DNA from: Albibacterium bauzanense
GTDB lineage: Bacteria > Bacteroidota > Bacteroidia > Sphingobacteriales > Sphingobacteriaceae
DNA length: 64,000 nt
Direction of reading: 5' to 3'
NCBI RefSeq assembly: GCF_004339765.1
Contig: NZ_SMGO01000003.1
Location: 470,562 to 534,561 of the forward strand
In this document: in pieces, positions 6,714-16,131 of the stretch
Layout of the letters: every line of letters begins with the position of its first letter
How positions within the stretch are numbered: position 1 is the first letter of the stretch
Translations under genes and position numbers: made by a program
Notes under the pieces: generated by a model
The model's database searches: none
What the model was told of the DNA's origin: nothing
Seen by the model: only the letters and a program-made list of their open reading frames with translations

Positions 6714-8768
6714 ATGAAATCTCAAAATAAATCATTGTTTCAGAAAGAATTAGTTAGCGAAGCACTCAAACAATCTTTCGTCAAATTAAATCCAAAAGTC
6801 ATGTTTCGAAACCCTGTAATGTTCACTGTATGGGTCGGAACTGTAATTATGTTAGCTGTATGTATATGGATACTAACAGGTGAAAAATCACAAGGCTTTC
6901 TTTCCTATAATTTCGTCGTTTTCCTTGTATTATTCTTAACCCTCTTATTTGCAAACTTTGCAGAAGCTATTGCTGAAGCCAGAGGGAAAGCTCAAGCTAA
7001 TTCACTCCGAAAAACACGAGAAGAAACACCTGCAAAGAAAGCAGAATGGATTGAAGGAAAACTTGTAAACAAAAATCAAACAATTCCTTCATCCCTATTG
7101 CAAAAAGGCGATTTCTTTATCTGTGAAGCTGGCGATATTATCCCCACTGATGGAGAAATCGTAGAAGGGCTCGCTACCATCGACGAAAGTGCCATTACAG
7201 GCGAAAGTGCTCCTGTTATTCGTGAATCCGGAGGAGATAAAAGTAGCGTAACAGGGGGCACAAAAGTACTATCCGACAAAATAATAGTAAAAGTAACGAC
7301 AGAACCAGGTGAAAGTTTTTTGGATAAAATGATTGCATTGGTAGAAGGTGCAAGCCGTCAAAAAACACCCAATGAAATTGCTTTAACCATTCTATTAGCC
7401 GGGTTTACGCTCATCTTTATTATTGTATGTATTACCTTAAAGCCATTTAGTGATTATGCGAATGCACCCATCACCATTGCTGCTTTTATTGCATTATTCG
7501 TCTGCTTAATTCCAACAACAATCGGAGGCTTATTATCTGCCATTGGCATAGCAGGAATGGATCGTGCATTACGTGCCAATGTAATTACCAAAAGTGGAAA
7601 AGCAGTAGAAACTGCAGGTGATATCGATGTGCTTTTGCTTGATAAAACAGGTACCATTACCATTGGTAATCGAAAAGCTACTCACTTTTTTCCTGCAATA
7701 GGAATTGATGAAAAACAATTTATCAGTCGCGCTGTATTAAGCTCGATGGCTGATAATACTCCGGAAGGAAAATCCATTATTGAACTCTCTGGCATGAATC
7801 CAAAATTATTAGAAGTACATAATTCACAGTTTATCAAATTTACGGCCGAAACAAGAAGTTCCGGTATCAATCTCGAAGATGGTAGTAAAATCCGTAAAGG
7901 TGCTGCTGATGCTATCAAGCAATTGCATGAAAAAACGGGTGGAGTCTTTCCTCAGGAAATAACCAGGCAAGTAGAAGATATTTCACGAAATGGAGGAACA
8001 CCATTAGTAGTCTATGAAAGTCTTTTACAAAAATCGATCGTATTAGGTGTTATTGAGCTGCAGGATATTATTAAGCCAGGTATTCAAGAACGTTTCGAAC
8101 GACTTCGAAAAATGGGCATTAAAACAGTCATGGTAACAGGCGATAATCCGCTTACTGCAAAATACATAGCAGAAAAGGCTGGAGTAGATGATTTTATTGC
8201 TGAAGCTAAGCCTGAAGACAAAATGAATTACATCAAAAAAGAGCAGGCCGCAGGCCGTTTGGTTGCCATGATGGGAGATGGCACGAACGACGCCCCTGCC
8301 CTTGCTCAAGCCGATGTAGGTGTAGCAATGAACAGTGGAACGCAAGCTGCTAAAGAGGCTGGCAACATGGTTGATCTGGATAATGACCCTACCAAACTAA
8401 TCGAAATAGTTGAAATTGGTAAACAGTTGCTCATGACCAGAGGAACGCTTACTACGTTTTCAATAGCCAATGATGTAGCAAAATATTTTGCCATCATACC
8501 GGCATTGTTTATTGCTGCTATTCCTGCATTACAAGCTCTCAACATCATGCAATTGCAAAGTCCGGAAAGTGCCATCCTATCAGCTATAATCTTTAATGCA
8601 ATTATTATCCCTTTACTTATCCCATTGGCTTTAAAAGGAGTTGCATACAAACCTATCGGAGCAAGCGCTCTTCTCAGAAGAAACCTTTTTATTTATGGCC
8701 TAGGCGGAATCATAATTCCTTTTATCGGCATCAAATTAATTGACATACTGGTTAGCCAGTTTATATAA
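6714..8768 (+). CDS. kdpB: KdpB, P-type ATPase catalytic subunit
   Basis: A 684-residue P-type ATPase that hydrolyses ATP to drive K+ uptake through KdpA. The phosphorylation motif DKTGT has Asp310 as acceptor (E. coli Asp307). The TGES actuator loop appears in '[12 protein letters not shown]', the nucleotide-binding domain has 'KGAADAI', and the hinge '[10 protein letters not shown]' and '[21 protein letters not shown]' complete the P domain. Membrane helices lie at about 35-85, 225-280 and the last 110 residues. Length matches the family (682). It lies in the middle of the kdp operon. Confidence 0.98.
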   Translation: MKSQNKSLFQKELVSEALKQSFVKLNPKVMFRNPVMFTVWVGTVIMLAVCIWILTGEKSQGFLSYNFVVFLVLFLTLLFANFAEAIAEARGKAQANSLRKTREETPAKKAEWIEGKLVNKNQTIPSSLLQKGDFFICEAGDIIPTDGEIVEGLATIDESAITGESAPVIRESGGDKSSVTGGTKVLSDKIIVKVTTEPGESFLDKMIALVEGASRQKTPNEIALTILLAGFTLIFIIVCITLKPFSDYANAPITIAAFIALFVCLIPTTIGGLLSAIGIAGMDRALRANVITKSGKAVETAGDIDVLLLDKTGTITIGNRKATHFFPAIGIDEKQFISRAVLSSMADNTPEGKSIIELSGMNPKLLEVHNSQFIKFTAETRSSGINLEDGSKIRKGAADAIKQLHEKTGGVFPQEITRQVEDISRNGGTPLVVYESLLQKSIVLGVIELQDIIKPGIQERFERLRKMGIKTVMVTGDNPLTAKYIAEKAGVDDFIAEAKPEDKMNYIKKEQAAGRLVAMMGDGTNDAPALAQADVGVAMNSGTQAAKEAGNMVDLDNDPTKLIEIVEIGKQLLMTRGTLTTFSIANDVAKYFAIIPALFIAAIPALQALNIMQLQSPESAILSAIIFNAIIIPLLIPLALKGVAYKPIGASALLRRNLFIYGLGGIIIPFIGIKLIDILVSQFI

Positions 8769-8800
8769 AAACCATTAACACTATTTTAAATCATCAAGAA

Positions 8801-9370
8801 ATGAAAAAGTATCTTCTCCCGGCAATAAAACTAACATTACTGTCAATCATCCTATTATCGGGTATTTATACATTAATATCGCTTGGTATTGCTCAAGCAA
8901 TGCCTGATAATGGGAAAGGACAAAAAATCACGCAAAACAATAAGATCTACTATGCCAATATTGGCCAATCCTTTACTAACGACCAATACTTTTGGTCTCG
9001 TCCATCGGCAGTAGCTTACAACGCAGCTGGCAGTAGCGGTAGTAATAAAGGCCCCACGAATCCAGAATATTTACAAACCGTTCAAGCAAGGATTGATACA
9101 TTCTTAGTTCATAACCCAGGTATAGAAAAGTCGCAAATACCAGTAGATTTAGTTACCGCAAGTGGTAGCGGACTAGATCCTGATATCTCAATTGAGGCAG
9201 CTACAGTACAAATAAAACGCATTTCAAAGATCAGAAACATCCCTGAAAAAGAAATTAAGCAACTTATTGATAGAAATATAGAAAAACCACTCTTAGGATT
9301 ATTCGGACCTGATAAGATCAACGTATTAAAATTAAATTTAGCTTTAGATATTCTAGACCAATCGCTATGA
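8801..9370 (+). CDS. kdpC: KdpC, accessory subunit of the Kdp ATPase
   Basis: A 189-residue protein with one N-terminal membrane helix (about 7-32) and a periplasmic domain. It bridges KdpA and KdpB and helps ATP binding in the E. coli complex. Family landmarks: 'IGQSFTNDQYFWSRPSAVAYNAAGSSGSN', 'DLVTASGSGLDPDISIEAA' and the C-terminal 'LNLALD'. Length matches the family (about 190). It starts 32 bases after kdpB and ends 19 bases before the kdpD-like gene, in one operon. Confidence 0.97.
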   Translation: MKKYLLPAIKLTLLSIILLSGIYTLISLGIAQAMPDNGKGQKITQNNKIYYANIGQSFTNDQYFWSRPSAVAYNAAGSSGSNKGPTNPEYLQTVQARIDTFLVHNPGIEKSQIPVDLVTASGSGLDPDISIEAATVQIKRISKIRNIPEKEIKQLIDRNIEKPLLGLFGPDKINVLKLNLALDILDQSL

Positions 9371-9389
9371 TTTTAAAAAACCTATCTTA

Positions 9390-10514
9390 ATGAGCGAGAG
9401 AGAAAACAATGTTCAGCAATTCCTCGATCTGATTAAAAAATCAAGGCGAGGAAAATTCAAGATCTATATCGGAATGAGCGCCGGTGTGGGTAAAACTTAC
9501 CGAATGCTGCAAGAAGCAAAGGCATTGCTGAATAATGGGATCGATGTTAAAATAGGCTACATAGAAACACACAATAGAAAAGAAACTGCTGCACTATTAG
9601 AGGGCTTACCAGTCATTCCGCGACGCTCACTTTTTTACAAGGGTAAGGAGCTTCAAGAATTAGATATTCAAGCTGTAATTAACTTACGTCCGGAAGTGGT
9701 CATAATAGACGAACTTGCTCATACTAATATTGAGGGCAGTAAAAATGAAAAACGCTGGCAAGATGTTCTTGAAATTTTAGATGCTGGCATTAACGTTATC
9801 AGTGCTGTAAATATACAGCACATCGAAAGCTTAAATAATGAAATAAAGAACATTACCGGAGTAGAAGTAGCAGAACGCATACCTGATAAAGTTCTAAGTT
9901 TGGCTGATGAGGTTGTGAATATTGATCTTACCGTCGCTGAATTAATTGCTCGTTTAAGAGAAGGGAAAATCTATTCAGAAGATAAGATTCAAACTGCCTT
10001 AGCTAATTTTTTCAAAGGTGAACACATCTTACAATTACGTGAATTAGCACTTAAAGAAGTAGCCGATCAGGTGGTACGACAAGTTGAAACAATAACTCAA
10101 AAATCGCCCGGTATTAAACGAGAAAAATTTTTAGCTTGTATCGATAGCAATGAAACCAAAGCGAGAAACGTTATTCGTAAAACAGCCCGACTTGCAGGTT
10201 ATTACAGTGGCGAATGGTTTGTTTTATATGTACAAACTCCAAAAGAGGGAGTAAATAAAATAGCATTAGATAAGCAACGTATGTTAATTAACAATTTTAA
10301 ATTAGCTACTGAATTGGGAGGAACAGTTATACGTGTTCAAAATAAAAATGTAGCAACAGCAATTATTGAACAAGCTAAGAAAATGAAGATTACTACGGTT
10401 TGCATCGGAAAACCTCGTATAAGCTTAATGGGTGTAATTTTCTCTACCAATTTGTTTAACGGGTTGCTCAGACGCCTTTCTATGGTAGATATTGATTTAG
10501 TGATATTAACTTAA
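9390..10514 (+). CDS. kdpD: Short KdpD: sensor KdpD domain plus Usp domain, no kinase
   Basis: A 374-residue cytoplasmic protein matching only the N-terminal part of E. coli KdpD (894 residues). The PF02702 KdpD domain (about 20-230) has Walker A GMSAGVGKT (28-36) and Walker B-like 'VVIIDELAHTN'. A universal-stress-protein-like domain follows (about 246-374, starting 'KFLACIDSNETKARNVI'). The four-helix DUF4118 membrane region and the HisKA/ATPase domains are absent: the stop is clean and the next gene is a separate kinase 5 bases away. In firmicutes the Usp part of KdpD binds c-di-AMP; whether that holds here is unknown. It probably modulates the neighbouring kinase. Confidence 0.9.
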   Translation: MSERENNVQQFLDLIKKSRRGKFKIYIGMSAGVGKTYRMLQEAKALLNNGIDVKIGYIETHNRKETAALLEGLPVIPRRSLFYKGKELQELDIQAVINLRPEVVIIDELAHTNIEGSKNEKRWQDVLEILDAGINVISAVNIQHIESLNNEIKNITGVEVAERIPDKVLSLADEVVNIDLTVAELIARLREGKIYSEDKIQTALANFFKGEHILQLRELALKEVADQVVRQVETITQKSPGIKREKFLACIDSNETKARNVIRKTARLAGYYSGEWFVLYVQTPKEGVNKIALDKQRMLINNFKLATELGGTVIRVQNKNVATAIIEQAKKMKITTVCIGKPRISLMGVIFSTNLFNGLLRRLSMVDIDLVILT

Positions 10515-10519
10515 TTTCG

Positions 10520-12271
10520 ATGAAAACGAAACTAAAATTGATTCTTGGAGTTGGTTTACTCTTTTTGCTCATTATCTTATTAACAGCAGTAAGTACCTGG
10601 TATATCAATGCATTAAAAAGAGACACCAATAATATCCTCCTTGCTAACTACAATACACTAGAGTATTCAAGGAACATGATGTTGGCACTTGATGAAATGC
10701 CAAATAATCCTGAAGCAATTATCCAGTTCGAAACCAATCTTCATAAGCAAAGGAATAATGAAACCGAACCTCTAGAAAAAGAAACTACCGACAAAGTAGC
10801 TGAACATTTTATACAGGCAAAACAAAACCCAAATGATAGTACAATAAAACCTCAGATCAGGAAAGATATTTCCGAATTAATGAGGTTAAATATGATAGCT
10901 ATACAAACCAAAAGCAGCATTGCTGCTCAAACTGCCCAAACCGCCATTATATGGATCGCATTTACCGGAACTTTCTGCTTTTTAGTTGCCTTTGTATTAT
11001 TAATAAACCTGCCTGGCAGCATCGCTAACCCAATAAAAGAACTGACAGCAAGTATCAAGCAAATTGCTGCCCAAAAATACAGCCAACGCGTACATTTCGA
11101 AAGCCACAGTGAATTTGGAGAATTAGCAAGATCGTTTAATACCATGGCAGAAAAGCTGGAAGAGTATGCTGGCAGTAAGATTGCCGAATTATTAATGGAA
11201 AAGAAAAGGATTGATACGCTGATAAACAATATGCACGATCCTGTGATAGGCTTAGACGAAAACGGAAAGGTATTATTTACCAATAATGAAATGTTAAAAA
11301 CCATTGGGTTAAAAAAGGAAGATATCATTGGAGAAAGTGTCCAGCAGATTTCTAAAACCAATGATCTAATGCGTATCTTAACTCAAGATCTAGTTAAGAC
11401 AGAATACAGCGAACAGAAGAAAGAGCCCTTAAAGATCTATGTCGACAACAAAGAAAGTTATTTCGAAAAAGAGATCATTGGTATCAGCGTAACTCCAACC
11501 GGAGAAACTGAAAAAAAGCAAATAGGCTCTGTCATCATTTTAAAAAATGTAACTCCCTTTAAAGAATTAGATTTCGCCAAAACCAATTTCATAGCTACCG
11601 TTTCTCACGAACTAAAAACCCCGATTTCTTCTATACAGATGAGTACCCAACTATTAAAACATCTGGGTACCGGAGAGCTCAATAAAGAGCAATCACAACT
11701 TATTGAAAGTATCAATGAAGATAGCAGCAGATTACTAAAAATTACTGGCGAACTATTAAATATGACCCAGGTAGAAACTGGAAACATTCAATTGAATATT
11801 CAACCAAGCAGTGCTTATTCAATTTTGCAGTACGCTATTGACACAACAAAAACACAGGCTGATCAAAAACATATCAACTTATCAATTGATACAGATGCAA
11901 ATATTCCTAACCTAAACATTGATTCGGAGAAAACAGCTTGGGTTTTAACCAATTTCATTACTAACGCAATTAGATACTCACCCGAATACAGTGAAATCAT
12001 TCTATCTTTAAAAAAGAAAGAAAACAGAGTATATTACTCTGTTAAAGACTTTGGAAAAGGTATTGATGAAAAGTACAAAGAGAAAGTATTTAACCGCTAT
12101 TTCCAGGTTCCCGGCAGCTCAAAAGCAGGAAGCGGATTAGGTCTGGCCATCAGTAAAGATTTCATTGAGGCACAAGGAGGAAACATTGGAGTTGAAACCG
12201 AGCAAGGATTAGGAAGCATCTTCTTTTTCTCTTTTCCCTTCATATCAAATAACATCATAACCTCTTCTTAA
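10520..12271 (+). CDS. Membrane histidine kinase of the kdp operon (HAMP-PAS-HisKA-HATPase)
   Basis: A 583-residue sensor kinase, last gene of the kdp operon. It has TM1 (7-28), a periplasmic helical region (about 29-141), TM2 (142-164), HAMP (about 165-218), PAS (about 225-345, 'MHDPVIGLDENGKVLFTNNEML'), HisKA with His363 in 'ATVSHELKTP', the N box 'WVLTNFITNAIRYSP', the G1 box 'VKDFGKGID' and G2 'SGLGLAISKDFIEAQGG'. It is not KdpD-like in its N-terminal half. The expected partner is the sigma-54 response regulator at the 5' end of the locus. The signal may be K+, turgor or the state of the short KdpD. Confidence 0.92.
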   Translation: MKTKLKLILGVGLLFLLIILLTAVSTWYINALKRDTNNILLANYNTLEYSRNMMLALDEMPNNPEAIIQFETNLHKQRNNETEPLEKETTDKVAEHFIQAKQNPNDSTIKPQIRKDISELMRLNMIAIQTKSSIAAQTAQTAIIWIAFTGTFCFLVAFVLLINLPGSIANPIKELTASIKQIAAQKYSQRVHFESHSEFGELARSFNTMAEKLEEYAGSKIAELLMEKKRIDTLINNMHDPVIGLDENGKVLFTNNEMLKTIGLKKEDIIGESVQQISKTNDLMRILTQDLVKTEYSEQKKEPLKIYVDNKESYFEKEIIGISVTPTGETEKKQIGSVIILKNVTPFKELDFAKTNFIATVSHELKTPISSIQMSTQLLKHLGTGELNKEQSQLIESINEDSSRLLKITGELLNMTQVETGNIQLNIQPSSAYSILQYAIDTTKTQADQKHINLSIDTDANIPNLNIDSEKTAWVLTNFITNAIRYSPEYSEIILSLKKKENRVYYSVKDFGKGIDEKYKEKVFNRYFQVPGSSKAGSGLGLAISKDFIEAQGGNIGVETEQGLGSIFFFSFPFISNNIITSS

Positions 12272-12491
12272 ATTAGGACTGATTTACATACCTTGCTTTA
12301 CCCATATAAATACATTGCTTTACATACTCGGGTAGTGCATGGGTTATCCCTTCGTTGAGTCTGCGCTTTTTAGCGTAAAACAACGCATATAAAATGCACC
12401 ATATACTCATTAATTTTAGATAGATATAAAACAAGTCTCATCCTGATTTTATCCAATAATTTATTAGCTTTAATCCCTCAATCCTTAATCC

Positions 12492-13214
12492 ATGAAATCA
12501 GATTATTCACAAAAAGCAACGAACGAAGAGATTAGAACAAGATTCGATAACGATGTTGAACGTTTTTCGAACCTTGAAACCGGACAACAGACTACCATTG
12601 ATGCTCCTCTTACTATGGAGCTTTGCACAGAGGCAGCCAAATACATTAACCCGAATGCAACCGAATTGCTTGATATTGGTTGTGGTGCAGGGAATTACAG
12701 CTTAAAAATGCTAAGCAAAATTCCTGATCTGAATTGTACGCTGAATGATTTAAGCTTGCCGATGTTGGAAAAAGCAAAAGAAAGGGTATCTGCACAAACC
12801 AATGGCAAGGTAAACATTATACAAGATGATATGCGAAATCTTAATCTGCCAAACAATCATTTCGATATTGTATTGGCTGCTGCTACTTTGCATCATTTAC
12901 GCACGGATGCAGATTGGGAACTCGTTTTTACTAAGATATACAATGCCTTAAAACCAGGCGGCAGTATCTGGATTTCAGATCTGATTACGCATGATTCCAA
13001 GCTAATTAATCGGCTTTTTCAAGATAAGTACAGGGCCTACCTTGAAACGCTGGGCGGCCCTGAATATGGGCAAAAAGTATTTGATTACATTGAATATGAA
13101 GACACTCCGCGTTCTTTAAACTATCAGCTTGCTTTATTAAAGAAAGTAGGATTTAAAGAAACCGAGATCTTACATAAAAACTCATATTTCGCAGCTTTCG
13201 GAGGAATTAAATAG
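12492..13214 (+). CDS. Class I SAM-dependent methyltransferase
   Basis: A 240-residue cytoplasmic methyltransferase with a Rossmann fold. Motif I is DIGCGAG (61-67), the acidic loop follows at 'LNDLSLPMLEKA', motif 'QDDMRNLNLPNNHFDIVLAAATLHHL' gives motifs II-III, and 'ALKPGGSIWISDLI' is motif IV-like. The sequence suggests a Methyltransf_25/UbiE-type enzyme acting on a small molecule, but the substrate cannot be read. It is convergent with the AhpD-like gene, 2 bases apart. The region 12272-12491 upstream contains only repeated TTGCTTTAC motifs and no clear promoter. Confidence 0.85.
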   Translation: MKSDYSQKATNEEIRTRFDNDVERFSNLETGQQTTIDAPLTMELCTEAAKYINPNATELLDIGCGAGNYSLKMLSKIPDLNCTLNDLSLPMLEKAKERVSAQTNGKVNIIQDDMRNLNLPNNHFDIVLAAATLHHLRTDADWELVFTKIYNALKPGGSIWISDLITHDSKLINRLFQDKYRAYLETLGGPEYGQKVFDYIEYEDTPRSLNYQLALLKKVGFKETEILHKNSYFAAFGGIK

Positions 13215-13216
13215 TC

Positions 13217-13552
13217 TTATTTCTCATCTCCCATTTCATCAATTGCTAAGGCAGAATGTGCTACTGCAGCTCCTGCCCGCATTTCGGCAGCTATCCAGAT
13301 AGCTTCCATAATTTCTTGTTGGGTAGCTCCTTTCCTTAAAGCTTGTTTTGTATGGCTGCGAATGCAATATGGGCATTGAGTTACATGCGCCACAGCAATT
13401 GCAATTAGCTGTTTTGTTTTTTCAGGAAGTGCTCCTTCTTGAAAAACTGTTTTGCTAAAATTACGCCAAGCATCCATAGATGCAGGAGCTAGTTCAGCTC
13501 TTTTTTCATTTGCTTTTAAAGATGGTGTTGGAAATAGTTCATTTTGACTCAT
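13217..13552 (-). CDS. Carboxymuconolactone decarboxylase/AhpD-like protein
   Basis: A 111-residue all-helical protein of the CMD/AhpD superfamily. The redox motif CPYC (Cys60, Cys63) with His67 ('CPYCIRSHTKQALRKGA') is the AhpD-type active site, which would give alkylhydroperoxidase or disulfide reductase activity. Length is typical for single-domain members. It ends 2 bases from the methyltransferase stop (convergent). The physiological substrate is unknown; a true decarboxylase role is unlikely because the cysteine pair is intact. Confidence 0.88.
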   Translation of the reverse strand: MSQNELFPTPSLKANEKRAELAPASMDAWRNFSKTVFQEGALPEKTKQLIAIAVAHVTQCPYCIRSHTKQALRKGATQQEIMEAIWIAAEMRAGAAVAHSALAIDEMGDEK

Positions 13553-13643
13553 GATGTTGTGATTTATATTTGCTTTGTGTTTTTCGATACAGACAATTTA
13601 ATCATTATCATTTAAACCAATGTCAGAAAAAAAGATTCGTATA

Positions 13644-13660
13644 TTGTTTTGACAAAACAA
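13644..13660. promoter_or_regulatory. 17-bp perfect palindrome before the GH140-like gene
   Basis: TTGTTTTGACAAAACAA is an 8-1-8 perfect palindrome, 20 bases before the start of the GH140-like gene and 92 bases from the start of the AhpD-like gene. It looks like a dimeric repressor or activator site for either divergent gene. The symmetry is seen; the function is inference. Confidence 0.5.
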
Positions 13661-13679
13661 AGAGAATTACACTCTTAGC

Positions 13680-15056
13680 ATGAAACAGCTACTCACTTAT
13701 TTTCTATTATTATTTACTCTCCCTGCTTTTGCCCAGTTAAAAGTAAGTGCAGATCATCATTATTTACAGACAAATGATGGCAAGCCATTCTTCTGGCTTG
13801 GTGATACTGCCTGGGAATTATTTCACAGATTAAATCGCCAAGATGCAGATCTATATCTTGAGGACAGGGCCAATAAAGGCTTTACCATCATTCAAGCAGT
13901 TGTATTAGCTGAACTTGATGGTTTAAATACGCCAAATGCATACGGCGAAAAACCGTTAATCAATAATGACCCTACTCAACCAAATGAGGAGTACTTTAAA
14001 CATGTGGATTACATTGTAAAAAAGGCTGAAAAACTGGGATTAATCGTTGGAATGTTGCCTTCTTGGGGCGATAAGTGGAATAAAGCCTGGGGAGTAGGTC
14101 CGGAAATCTTTACTCCTGAAAACGCCCGCATTTTTGGTGAATATTTAGGAAAACGCTATAAAAATAATTCTATCGTATGGATCATGGGTGGCGATAGAGA
14201 TATTGTAGATCAGGAAGATCGAGATATTATTACAGCAATGGTTGAAGGTTTGAAGAAGGGTGATGAAGGAAAGCATCTATTTACCTTTCATCCGGCTGGC
14301 GGAAAAAGTTCTTCAAATTTCTTCAAGGATGCTCAATGGATCGACTTTCATATGTCTCAAACCGGTCATTCAAAAGAGTCAAAGAACTATCTGTTTAATA
14401 TAAAGAACAGAACTTTAACTCCTGTGCGTCCGCATCTTGATGGTGAACCAAGATACGAAGATCATCCCAATCAGTTTAATCCCGTAAAATTTGGATGGAT
14501 GGACGATTTCGATGCACGTCAAACAGCATATTGGAGTATGCTTTCAGGTGCTTTCGGACATACCTATGGCAATCATAATATCTGGCAGTTTTATACAGAA
14601 GACCGAGCTCCAGTTTCTTGGGCTAGAACCAATTGGAAAGTTGCGTTAAACCAACTAGGAGCTATTCAGGTTGGCTTTATGAGAAGGGTATTTGAGAAAC
14701 GTAACTGGCAAAGATTAGTACCCGATCAAAGTATACTTCCTAAAGATAACATCGAGAACGAGGAGTATCAAATGGCTTCAATTTCTCAGGATGGAGACTT
14801 TCTTTTCGCTTATCTACCTTATGGAAATAAAGTTAAAATCAATACTGAGAAATTAACAGGAAAGCAGTTAAAAGGCTGGCTTTTCAATCCGCACGATGGC
14901 TATACGATCTCTTTAGGCAACTTTGAAAATACAGGCAGTAAAGAAATTGAACCACCTTCTATGGGGAGAGGAAGCGACTGGCTTGTTATCATTGATGATG
15001 CTGCAAAGAATTACCCAAATCCACAAATAATCAACTTATTATCGAAAATACATTAG
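13680..15056 (+). CDS. Secreted GH140-like glycoside hydrolase (DUF4038 plus collagen-binding-like domain)
   Basis: A 458-residue protein with signal peptide (MKQLLTYFLLLFTLPAFAQ, cut near 19). The DUF4038 barrel (about 25-360) opens with the family phrase 'DGKPFFWLGDTAWELFHRLNRQDADLYLEDRANKGF' and has 'WGDKWNKAWGVGPEIF' and 'YKNNSIVWIMGGDRD'; a C-terminal beta domain (about 370-455) has 'KLTGKQLKGWLFNPHDG'. GH140 members include apiosidases acting on rhamnogalacturonan II; specificity here is not established. No SusC/D pair is directly adjacent. A palindrome lies just upstream. Confidence 0.85.
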   Translation: MKQLLTYFLLLFTLPAFAQLKVSADHHYLQTNDGKPFFWLGDTAWELFHRLNRQDADLYLEDRANKGFTIIQAVVLAELDGLNTPNAYGEKPLINNDPTQPNEEYFKHVDYIVKKAEKLGLIVGMLPSWGDKWNKAWGVGPEIFTPENARIFGEYLGKRYKNNSIVWIMGGDRDIVDQEDRDIITAMVEGLKKGDEGKHLFTFHPAGGKSSSNFFKDAQWIDFHMSQTGHSKESKNYLFNIKNRTLTPVRPHLDGEPRYEDHPNQFNPVKFGWMDDFDARQTAYWSMLSGAFGHTYGNHNIWQFYTEDRAPVSWARTNWKVALNQLGAIQVGFMRRVFEKRNWQRLVPDQSILPKDNIENEEYQMASISQDGDFLFAYLPYGNKVKINTEKLTGKQLKGWLFNPHDGYTISLGNFENTGSKEIEPPSMGRGSDWLVIIDDAAKNYPNPQIINLLSKIH

Positions 15057-15106
15057 CTTATTTTTTAATCCTTTTTTGTAGATTAGTTGTAATTAAAACC
15101 TAACTT

Positions 15107-15493
15107 ATGAAAACGATAAAAATTTGTTACTGGATATTTACCATATTGCTGATTGCATTAATGCTGATGTCGGCTATTACAAGTTTCATGAAAAACCCTG
15201 ACGGTGTAGCTTTAATGGAACATCTGGGCTACCCTTATCATTTGCTTAGCTTTTTAGGAGTCGCAAAAATATTAGGAATTATCGCCATCCTGATTCCTGG
15301 CTTCCCAAGGTTAAAAGAATGGGCGTATGCAGGTTTTACATTCGACTTAATAGGCGCTATCTATTCAGGTTTAGCTGCCGGCGATCCTCTTGGCCAATGG
15401 GCCTTTGTACTTATCGGACTTGTATTTTTATTCGGTTCTTATATTTTCTACCATAAGAAAATTAAATACGATAAAAGGTTTACACAACCTTAA
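15107..15493 (+). CDS. DoxX-family integral membrane protein
   Basis: A 128-residue protein with four hydrophobic segments (about 7-25, 45-65, 72-92, 98-117). The pattern 'HLGYPYHLLSFLGVAKILGIIAILIPGFPRLKEWAYAGFTFDLIGA' is characteristic of the DoxX/DoxX-like family. Members are linked in some bacteria to thiosulfate or redox processes but most are of unknown function. It overlaps the DinB-like gene by 4 bases at the convergent 3' ends. Confidence 0.85.
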   Translation: MKTIKICYWIFTILLIALMLMSAITSFMKNPDGVALMEHLGYPYHLLSFLGVAKILGIIAILIPGFPRLKEWAYAGFTFDLIGAIYSGLAAGDPLGQWAFVLIGLVFLFGSYIFYHKKIKYDKRFTQP

Positions 15494-15984
15494 TCGTATT
15501 TCAAAGCCGGATAATTTAATAATCTTCGCCATAAGGCAAGCTGTCCAATGATGCTTGCTTCACGATATATGGTGAAGGATATCAGCTCATAGTAGGTCAT
15601 TTTCATAAAACCCATATCCATTTCACTATTAAGCTTTTTATTATCGATCATAACAAGGGCTTCTCTGGCAATTGGACTGATCATTCTCCAATCTTTTAAA
15701 TATTCAGCAAGAGTTGGATATTTTGCATCGTCCTGAATTCCCTTATTGTCTTTAAATAGCTCTTCGCCGGTTTGTTTTAATCCAGGATTGGTTTCCGATG
15801 TCATCATAAATCGCTGTTGAACCAATGACCCGACAAGCCATGCAATGTGATTTGCTTTGGTATTTAAACGCTTATAAGCATCCTCTTCAGATATTCCATC
15901 AATGGCTCGTTCAAAAAAGGTAGTCTGCATATCAAACAATGTCAGAAATCCTTCTACTCTACTGCTAGCTGTCTTCGTTTCCAT
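15490..15984 (-). CDS. DinB-family protein (DUF1569/DinB_2-like)
   Basis: A 164-residue helical-bundle protein of the DinB/YfiT superfamily, a group of putative metal-dependent enzymes including thiol transferases. 'AYKRLNTKANHIAWLVGSLVQQRFMM' (about 36-61) carries the first conserved histidine, but the later HxxxH-type motif is weak ('SFTIYREASIIGQLALWRRLL'), so metal binding is uncertain. The reading frame is complete. It is convergent with DoxX. A TATTGCGACA sequence at 16080-16089, like one arm of the operators at 25278-25325, lies 96 bases upstream. Confidence 0.7.
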   Translation of the reverse strand: METKTASSRVEGFLTLFDMQTTFFERAIDGISEEDAYKRLNTKANHIAWLVGSLVQQRFMMTSETNPGLKQTGEELFKDNKGIQDDAKYPTLAEYLKDWRMISPIAREALVMIDNKKLNSEMDMGFMKMTYYELISFTIYREASIIGQLALWRRLLNYPALKYD

Positions 15985-16131
15985 AATTTTTATGATCTAA
16001 TTTACACCCTTTAGAGCAACATACTCTTACTTAGGTTTGTTTAGTAAATTTACATCAATGAATAATTAAAGCAGCTGTATATTGCGACAATCTAAAGGGG
16101 GAATAACGCCAGTTGAGTGATAAGTATTTGG

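Noticed and set aside
12272..12491. Possible regulatory RNA before the methyltransferase
   Set aside because: Only short direct repeats (TTGCTTTAC) and a weak GC-containing hairpin; no known RNA family recognised.
16080..16089. TATTGCGACA upstream of the DinB-like gene as a third Fur-family operator
   Set aside because: Only one arm is present; no TTGCA partner at the right distance.
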